From contig CP085710.1 of NCBI GenBank assembly GCA_023823795.1, positions 2,134,001 to 2,198,000 of the forward strand: a DNA stretch of 64,000 bases. The letters are read 5' to 3'. This document shows, piece by piece, positions 58,221-64,000 of the stretch. The position numbers and the translations under genes are program-made. The notes beneath the pieces are model-generated. The model saw only the letters and a list, made by a program, of their open reading frames with translations. It searched no databases and had not been told where the DNA came from. The stretch comes from Bacillus sp. F19 (GTDB lineage: Bacteria; Bacillota; Bacilli; Bacillales; Bacillaceae). The number at the start of each line of letters is the position of its first letter. The first letter of the stretch is position 1.

Positions 58221-58279
58221 AACACTTACTTAAACAATAAAAGTTTTAATTTTATTTAATTATTACTTATGAGTATAAT
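58221..58279 (+). promoter_or_regulatory. LysR-type regulon element, copy 5 (SDR)
   Basis: AACACTTA box at 58221-58228, palindrome TAAAAGTTTTAATTTTA at 58238-58254, TATAAT at 58274-58279; 62 bp before the SDR gene. Confidence 0.75.
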
Positions 58280-58341
58280 CAGTAACATAATAATATTTAT
58301 AAATTTTAGAATATTCAAAATGGGAGGGGCTAAAAAAACAT

Positions 58342-59124
58342 ATGCCAACAGAAACAGTTTTGATTACAGGCGCTACTAAAGGGATCGGTTTGAAATTCGC
58401 AAATGTTTTCGCAGACCATAGCTATAACTTGGTATTAGTTGCCAGAGACGCAAGGTTGTTGGAACAACAAGCCGAGAATTTAAAAAAGGATTATGGAGTG
58501 CAAGTAAATACTTTTGCCGGTGACTTAAGCAGCCATGCAACAGTAGAGAGCTTGCACCGGCACTTGAAAAGCGAAGGAATCAACATCGATATTTTGATTA
58601 ATAATGCCGGGGCTGGCGGATTAGGGCCAATGACGGAATTGGATATTAAGAAAGAATTGGAATGTCTGCAGCTCAATATGATCTCGCTCACGTATTTAAC
58701 CAGACTTATAGTGGATGAAATGGTAAAACGAAAGCAAGGTAAAATTTTAAACGTGGCTTCAACAGCGGCCTTTCAGCCAACTCCATGGATGTCGATGTAT
58801 GGGGCGAGCAAATCGTACGTTTTATCCTTTACGGAAGCGATTGCGGAAGAACTAAAAGGAACCGGAGTTCAAGTTAGTGTATTATGTCCCCCTTCAACCA
58901 AAACGCAGCTCACGGAAGGATTGGCCACAACAGGAACAAAAATTTTCATTAAGAACTTGATGGACCCAGAAGCAGTTGCCAAGTGCGGTTTTGAAGGGTT
59001 AATGAAGAATAAAACAGTGATCATCCCAGGCTTTAAAAATAAATTTATGGCTAAATCTGTGGGACTGCTGCCGAGGAAGTGGGTAACCATCTATATCCGA
59101 AAGCTTATCGAGCAAAAAGTGTAA
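58342..59124 (+). CDS. SDR-family oxidoreductase (DltE/YqjQ-like)
   Basis: 260 residues. TGATKGIG (9-16), NNAGAGG, catalytic Ser in NVASTAA and YGASK (YxxxK). The C-terminal part differs from FabG-like SDRs and matches the group often called ketoacyl or long-chain SDRs. Start after GGAGGGG with a longer than usual spacer. Transcribed from element copy 5; the next 279 bp up to the acyl-CoA dehydrogenase show no gene. Confidence 0.87.
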   Translation: MPTETVLITGATKGIGLKFANVFADHSYNLVLVARDARLLEQQAENLKKDYGVQVNTFAGDLSSHATVESLHRHLKSEGINIDILINNAGAGGLGPMTELDIKKELECLQLNMISLTYLTRLIVDEMVKRKQGKILNVASTAAFQPTPWMSMYGASKSYVLSFTEAIAEELKGTGVQVSVLCPPSTKTQLTEGLATTGTKIFIKNLMDPEAVAKCGFEGLMKNKTVIIPGFKNKFMAKSVGLLPRKWVTIYIRKLIEQKV

Positions 59125-59403
59125 ATAGCCATTAAATTTCAATCCTTGAAAGGGTAGGAGTTTTTACAGCTATCTTCGATTGGATTATAGGACGAATTTT
59201 TGGAGAGGAATTAAATTCCTTACCTGCTCTCAAACCTTTAATAAAATTGTTAAAAGTTTCAGAGGGGCAAAAATTCTTATGTTAGCAGTTCATTAACAAT
59301 CCATAGATGGTTATGAGCATGATTATTGAATGAGCAATCGCTCGCCTCAATTACTCATGGGCGAAATAGGATTCAAAAAAATATATTTAAGAGGGGACTT
59401 ACA

Positions 59404-60543
59404 ATGAACTTTTTATTATCAGATGAACATCAGATGATGCAAAAAATGGTGCGCGAGTTTGCACTGAACGAATGTGAGCCTACTGCAGCACAGCGCGATG
59501 AAGAAGAATACTTTGACATCAAGATTTGGCGAAAGATGGCAGAACTTGGCTTATGCGGAGTCCCTTGGCCGGAGGAATACGGTGGTGCAGGTGCCGATTA
59601 TTTAAGTTATGTGATAGCGGTGGAAGAACTTTCACGGGTAGACGCTTCCATAGGGACAACTCTTTCCGCCCATACATCGTTAGCCGGATGGCCGGTTTTC
59701 AAGTTCGGAGCGGAGGAACAAAAACAAAGATATTTGCAGGCCATGGCAAAGGGAAAAAGCATGGGTGCGTATTGCTTGACAGAACCTGGATCGGGATCTG
59801 ATTCCAGTGGAATGAAAACATCAGCGGTACTAAAGGGCGATGAGTGGATCTTGAACGGTTCGAAGATTTTTATTACCAACGGTGGCTATGCGGATATCTA
59901 TATTGTCTTCGCTCAGACCAATCCGGAATTAAAGCATAAGGGGATTACCGCATTTATTGTGGAAAAGGACTTCCCAGGTTTCTCTGTAGGAAAGAAGGAG
60001 AAAAAAATGGGCATTCGCTCCTCCGCCACGACGGAAGTTATCTTTGAGGATTGCCGCGTGCCAAACGACAATCTTTTGGGGCAAGTGGGTGAAGGATTCA
60101 AGATTGCCATGATGACCCTCGACGGCGGTCGGAATGGAATCGCTGCCCAAGCGTTGGGAATTGCTCAGGGAGCGTTTGATAAAGCAGTCGAATATGCAAA
60201 GGATCGCGTCCAATTTGGCAAACCAATTAGCTCGCTTCAAGCAATACAATTCAAACTAGCCGATATGGCCACAAAAATCGAAGCTTCCCGTTTATTGACC
60301 TACCAGGCTGCCTGGCGTGAAGATCAAGGAATTCCTTACGGACATCAATCGGCGATGTCCAAACTGTTTGCCGGAGACGCTGCAATGGAAGTATCGGTTG
60401 AGGCCGTTCAAGTATTTGGCGGATATGGCTACACAAGGGAATACCCGGTTGAACGGTATATGAGAGATGCCAAAATCACTCAAATTTATGAAGGCACGCA
60501 AGAGATTCAGCGTCTAGTTATAGCAGGAAATCTGTTGAAATAA
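59404..60543 (+). CDS. acyl-CoA dehydrogenase
   Basis: 379 residues, FAD enzyme introducing a 2,3-double bond into an acyl-CoA. Signature regions: [18 protein letters not shown] (18 residues), [16 protein letters not shown], and the catalytic Glu in [10 protein letters not shown] near the C-terminus, the position of short/branched-chain enzymes. ATG 59404 after GAGGGGA; the upstream in-frame extension has no ribosome site. Electrons would pass to EtfAB encoded 0.6 kb downstream. Confidence 0.93.
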   Translation: MNFLLSDEHQMMQKMVREFALNECEPTAAQRDEEEYFDIKIWRKMAELGLCGVPWPEEYGGAGADYLSYVIAVEELSRVDASIGTTLSAHTSLAGWPVFKFGAEEQKQRYLQAMAKGKSMGAYCLTEPGSGSDSSGMKTSAVLKGDEWILNGSKIFITNGGYADIYIVFAQTNPELKHKGITAFIVEKDFPGFSVGKKEKKMGIRSSATTEVIFEDCRVPNDNLLGQVGEGFKIAMMTLDGGRNGIAAQALGIAQGAFDKAVEYAKDRVQFGKPISSLQAIQFKLADMATKIEASRLLTYQAAWREDQGIPYGHQSAMSKLFAGDAAMEVSVEAVQVFGGYGYTREYPVERYMRDAKITQIYEGTQEIQRLVIAGNLLK

Positions 60544-60654
60544 TAGAGAAAATTCAAAATTTAATCAACCTAAGTAATAAGCTGCTAATTTAAAGAGGTG
60601 GAAGAACAATTCACCGTCATTAAATAGTTGCTGATGATAGGGGAGAAGTAAATC

Positions 60655-61066
60655 ATGTATTTTGAAGATTTTCAGGTGGGAGATTCATTCCCAGTTCTGA
60701 AAAAAGATCCGATAACACGAGTTCAGCTCGTAAGATTTGCCGGAGCATCCGGAGATTTTAATCCACTGCATACCGTTGAAGAGGTTGGGGAGCAAGCTGG
60801 CACAGGGTATTATCGCTCACGGAATGTTAATCATGAGGATGTTATCCCAAGGAGTTACATCATGGAAATCACGAAAAAACATTAAGAGAATACAAGTACG
60901 TTTTAGTAAAATGACGTATCCCGGAGAATCTATCGAAATTGTTGGCAGAGTGATAGAGAAAAAAGCTGACAACCTCGTGTTGGCTGAAGTACTGGCGAAA
61001 AACTGTGAAGGCGATGTAAAAGTTTCAGGGATTTTTGAAGCTCAATTACAATCAAGGGATTTGTAG
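60655..61066 (+). pseudogene. MaoC-like hydratase, frameshifted
   Basis: Starts normally at 60655 after GGGGAGAAG: MYFEDFQVGDSF and the hot-dog motif ASGDFNPLHT. Around 60783-60800 the homology moves to the frame one base over, continuing as GSKLAQGIIAHGMLIM and RFSKMTYPGESIEIVGRV to a stop at 61064-61066. Together the two frames give about 137 residues, a normal single-domain MaoC hydratase. Either a recent inactivating indel or a sequencing error. Lies between acyl-CoA dehydrogenase and etfB, where an enoyl-CoA hydratase is expected. Confidence 0.82.
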
Positions 61067-61108
61067 AGCAATCTTATTCTCCAAACTTACATAAGGGGAT
61101 ACAAAAAA

Positions 61109-61873
61109 ATGAACATATTAGTTTTGATGAAACAAACGATCGATCAGGAAGAGAAAATTGTCCTCAAAATCGGCACCGTAAGTGAAGAAGGGGTAAGCTT
61201 CATTATCAATCCTTACGATGAATATGCGATTGAAGCAGCGATTCAATTGCGTGAAGAACATGGTGGTGAAATAACGGTTATCACTGTAGGACCGACACGT
61301 GCAGAAAATGCGTTGCGTACGGCACTTGCGATGGGTGCGGATAAAGCGATTATTGTTAATAGCGAAGATTTAAATCTTGATGAATACTGTACAGTCAAAA
61401 TTCTTGAGGCCGTTATTAAAAATCGGGAATTTGACATCATATTAGCCGGTAATGTGGCAGTTGATCATGGCAGTGGCCAAATTGGACCACGCCTTGCAGA
61501 TGAACTCAATATTCCACAAGTGACGTCGATTACAAGGCTGGAGATTGATGGAAACGAAGCGGTGATAGAGCGTAACGTTGAAGGAGATATAGAGGTTGTC
61601 TTGGTATCTCTCCCAGTATTGGTTACAGCCCAACAGGGACTAAATGAACCGCGTTATCCTTCCTTGCCCGGCATCATGAAAGCGAAGAAAAAGGCAATTG
61701 AGAAGCTAGAGATTGATGATTTAAATATCCATGACATTCTTGAAGTAAAGACAATAACTACCAAGACATTTTTTCCGCCGGAAAAAGGTGCAGTCCGAAT
61801 GCTGGAAGGAGAAATCAAAGCTCAAGTTTCTGAACTTGCTGTACTTCTTCGCGGTATTGCGAAGGTAATTTAA
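61109..61873 (+). CDS. etfB: electron transfer flavoprotein beta subunit
   Basis: 254 residues; ETF beta domain with the VLMKQTIDQE start, NPYDEYAIEAA and the NVAVDHGSGQIGPRLAD segment. Carries AMP and, with EtfA, moves electrons from acyl-CoA dehydrogenases to the quinone pool. Start after AAGGGGAT. Probably an additional, pathway-dedicated copy, since bacilli usually have etfBA with the fatty-acid oxidation genes; that cannot be checked here. Confidence 0.92.
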   Translation: MNILVLMKQTIDQEEKIVLKIGTVSEEGVSFIINPYDEYAIEAAIQLREEHGGEITVITVGPTRAENALRTALAMGADKAIIVNSEDLNLDEYCTVKILEAVIKNREFDIILAGNVAVDHGSGQIGPRLADELNIPQVTSITRLEIDGNEAVIERNVEGDIEVVLVSLPVLVTAQQGLNEPRYPSLPGIMKAKKKAIEKLEIDDLNIHDILEVKTITTKTFFPPEKGAVRMLEGEIKAQVSELAVLLRGIAKVI

Positions 61874-61894
61874 CACAAAGGGGGACGAACTAAC

Positions 61895-62863
61895 ATGAGA
61901 AAAGTACTTGTAGTGACAGAAGCTAAAGCCGGGAACCTAAGAGGTGTTTCGCTGGAGTCCCTGACAGCAGCGCAGCGCATTTCGGAAGGTGGAGAAATAA
62001 TAGCTGTGGCTTTCGGCAGTAATGCGGTTCATTATGCAAATGTTTTAGGGAAATATGGAGCAAATAAAGTATATACGGTGGAAAACCAAGAACTCGATGT
62101 GTATACAACGGACGCATATTCTAAAAGCTTGAGACAGGTAATTGATGAAGTGGAACCAGATGCTATTTTAATGCCACATACGGCAATTGGGAAAGATCTT
62201 GCACCACGCATTGCAGCGCGTTTGGGGCTGGGACTTGTATCTGACGTCATTGATGTTCAGGTAGAAGATTGTGACGTTATCTTTACACGTCCTATTTTTT
62301 CTGGAAAAGCGTTTGAGAAAAAGAAAGTAATATCTGGCATCCCATTCGCAACTGTTCGTCCGAATAACATCCCGGCTGCAGAAATCAGCGGAACAATTGA
62401 GATTATCCATTTTTATGCTGAAATCAAAGAATTACGGACGGTTGTAAAAGAAGTAGTACGAAAAACAACTAGCGGTGTAGATTTATCAGAAGCTAAAGTT
62501 GTCATCTCTGGAGGACGAGGGGTTAAATCCCCTGAAGGTTTCAAGCCGCTTCAGCAATTGGCGGATGTCCTGGGGGGAGCGGTCGGTGCTTCCCGTGGTG
62601 CATGTGATGCTGATTACTGTGATTATTCACTGCAAATCGGACAGACGGGAAAGGTCGTAACTCCTGATTTGTATATTGCCTGTGGAATTTCAGGTGCCAT
62701 TCAACATTTAGCCGGGATGTCTAACTCAAAAGTTATCGTGGCGATTAACAAAGATCCGGAAGCCCCAATCTTTCAAATAGCCGACTACGGTATTGTGGGT
62801 GATTTGTTTGAGGTGGTTCCTCTACTAGCGGAAGAATTCAATAAAGTACTAGTAAACTCTTAA
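61895..62863 (+). CDS. etfA: electron transfer flavoprotein alpha subunit
   Basis: 322 residues. The N-terminal half mirrors EtfB; the C-terminal FAD domain has VISGGRGVKSPEGFKPLQQL, VGASRGACDADYC and GISGAIQHLAGM. Start after AAGGGGGA, 21 bp after etfB. Forms the ETF heterodimer with EtfB. Confidence 0.93.
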   Translation: MRKVLVVTEAKAGNLRGVSLESLTAAQRISEGGEIIAVAFGSNAVHYANVLGKYGANKVYTVENQELDVYTTDAYSKSLRQVIDEVEPDAILMPHTAIGKDLAPRIAARLGLGLVSDVIDVQVEDCDVIFTRPIFSGKAFEKKKVISGIPFATVRPNNIPAAEISGTIEIIHFYAEIKELRTVVKEVVRKTTSGVDLSEAKVVISGGRGVKSPEGFKPLQQLADVLGGAVGASRGACDADYCDYSLQIGQTGKVVTPDLYIACGISGAIQHLAGMSNSKVIVAINKDPEAPIFQIADYGIVGDLFEVVPLLAEEFNKVLVNS

Positions 62864-63027
62864 AATCATTTTGATAAGTAAACAGGGCATTACTCTTGTA
62901 AAGGAAATTTTTTCTGATTAACAATCTGTATGAATGTATCAATTGATGAAATTCTTGAGGGAGCAGACTCATTATCGAATATGGGCAATCCTTCTATAAA
63001 AAAATTACTATTTGAAAGGAACTTGTA

Positions 63028-64000
63028 CATGTTTAAAAAGGTTCTTATTGCTAATCGAGGAGAAATTGCTGTTCGTGTAATTAGGGCGTGCAAGGAAATG
63101 GGGATATCCACGGTTGCCGTTTATTCTGAAGCAGACCGAGAAGCCCTGCATGTGCAAATGGCGGACGAAGCATATTGTATTGGACCCCCGGCATCGCCAC
63201 AAAGCTATTTAAATATTGAGAATATAATTAGCGTTGCTCAAATTACGAATGCGGAATCGATCCACCCTGGTTATGGTTTTCTGGCAGAAAACGGTACTTT
63301 TGCTGAAATTTGCTCGGATTATGACATTTCATTTATTGGGCCAGAAGCAGAAGCCATTAATAAAATGGGGGATAAAGCGGTCGCGAGAGATACCATGAAA
63401 AGTGTAGGAGTACCTACCGTTCCTGGAACAGATGGTCTAATTGAAGATCTTGAAGAAGCTGTTACGATAGCGAAGGAAATTGGATTCCCCGTCATTGTTA
63501 AGGCAACAGCTGGAGGCGGCGGTAAGGGAATGAGAGTAGCAGAGGATGAAGAGGAATTACGCAAAGCCATCCGTCAAGCCCAAAAAGAAGCAGAAACCGC
63601 ATTTGGAAACGCCGGTGTTTATCTCGAGAAATACATTGAGGAACCACGCCATGTGGAAATTCAAATTATTGGGGATATGCTCGGTAATGTCATTTATTTA
63701 GGGGAAAGAGACTGTTCCATTCAAAGACGCCATCAAAAGCTGGTAGAAGAAGCACCGTCACCAGCCCTTGAGGAAGATATTCGTAAACAGATGGGTGCAG
63801 CAGCAATCGCCGCTGCAAAGGCTGTTAACTATCATGGAGCGGGGACTGTTGAGTTTTTATTAGATAAAAACGGTCATTTCTATTTCATGGAAATGAATAC
63901 CCGAATTCAGGTAGAACACCCTGTTACAGAAATGATTACTGGCATTGACTTAATCAAGGAGCAAATTTCGGTGGCAGCAGGCTACCCTCTCTCTTATAGA
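63028..64000 (+). CDS. biotin carboxylase subunit of an acyl-CoA carboxylase (partial)
   Basis: First 324 residues, running off the window. ATP-grasp biotin carboxylase: [45 protein letters not shown] and [14 protein letters not shown] are all present. Start after AAAGGA. Could be AccC-like or the alpha subunit of a propionyl-, methylcrotonyl- or geranyl-CoA carboxylase. Linkage to acyl-CoA dehydrogenase, MaoC and ETF favours a catabolic CoA-ester carboxylase over the housekeeping accC. Confidence 0.9.

Noticed and set aside
1-64000. CRISPR arrays, tRNA or rRNA genes, defence systems
   Set aside because: No regularly spaced identical repeats, tRNA-like cloverleaf with conserved T-loop, or rRNA segment was seen while reading, and no nuclease/helicase defence cluster is present.

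Overview
The window is a stretch of chromosome from a Bacillus-like Firmicute (Bacillaceae). The evidence is gene order and content. From 1 to about 41.3 kb it follows the Bacillus subtilis dapG-dapA-rnjB-tepA-ylzJ-spoIIIE-ymfC ... ymfF-ymfH-ymfI-ymfJ-ymfK-ymfM-pgsA-cinA-recA-rny-ymdB-spoVS ... tdh-kbl-miaB-ricA-cotE-mutS-mutL backbone almost gene for gene, with protein lengths equal or nearly equal to the B. subtilis proteins. Strong Shine-Dalgarno sequences, frequent TTG/GTG starts, a LexA box at recA, a sigma-H promoter at spoVS and sigma-E/K-like elements at cotE fit a spore former. No rRNA, tRNA or CRISPR was seen.

Backbone (1-41.3 kb): lysine/diaminopimelate synthesis (dapG, dapA), RNA decay (RNase J2, RNase Y, RicA), chromosome translocation (SpoIIIE), membrane and shape genes (pgsA, rodZ-like ymfM), recombination and repair (recA, mutS, mutL), and sporulation genes (spoVS, cotE). 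Relative to B. subtilis, a nucleoside-type ABC transporter (nupNOPQ) lies between ymfC and a decayed ymfD; pbpX is absent after recA; and a dipeptidase plus a 2-oxoacid:ferredoxin oxidoreductase (korAB) lie between spoVS and tdh. Most transcription units end in clear intrinsic terminators.

Accessory region (41.3-64 kb): directly after mutL the backbone stops. B. subtilis carries its pks island close to this point. First comes a decayed zone (tyrosine-recombinase remnant, YjcZ-type small spore protein, IS3 remnant, YeiH-type transporter with divergent LysR gene). Then comes a catabolic island of about 19 kb that runs off the window: acyl-CoA ligase, two TauD-type 2-oxoglutarate dioxygenases and a deleted third copy, two closely related MFS transporters, an HSL-type hydrolase, three short-chain dehydrogenases, a dihydroxyacetophenone-dioxygenase-like cupin, acyl-CoA dehydrogenase, a frameshifted MaoC-type hydratase, EtfB/EtfA and the start of a biotin carboxylase. 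The likely logic is uptake, oxidative attack by Fe(II) dioxygenases, CoA activation, then beta-oxidation-like steps with electrons leaving through ETF and a CoA-ester carboxylation. The substrate cannot be read from the sequence.

The most striking observation is a 59-bp promoter element present five times in the island (45310, 52689, 56531, 57466, 58221). It has a 17-bp AT palindrome, an AAYACTTA-like box exactly 17 bp upstream of the palindrome start, and a TATAAT/TATACT -10 exactly 19 bp downstream of the palindrome end. One copy lies in the divergent region next to a LysR-type gene. This looks like a coherent LysR regulon for the catabolic pathway. Second in interest is the tdh-kbl intergenic region, which has two mutually exclusive 7-bp pairings of the kind seen in RNA switches.
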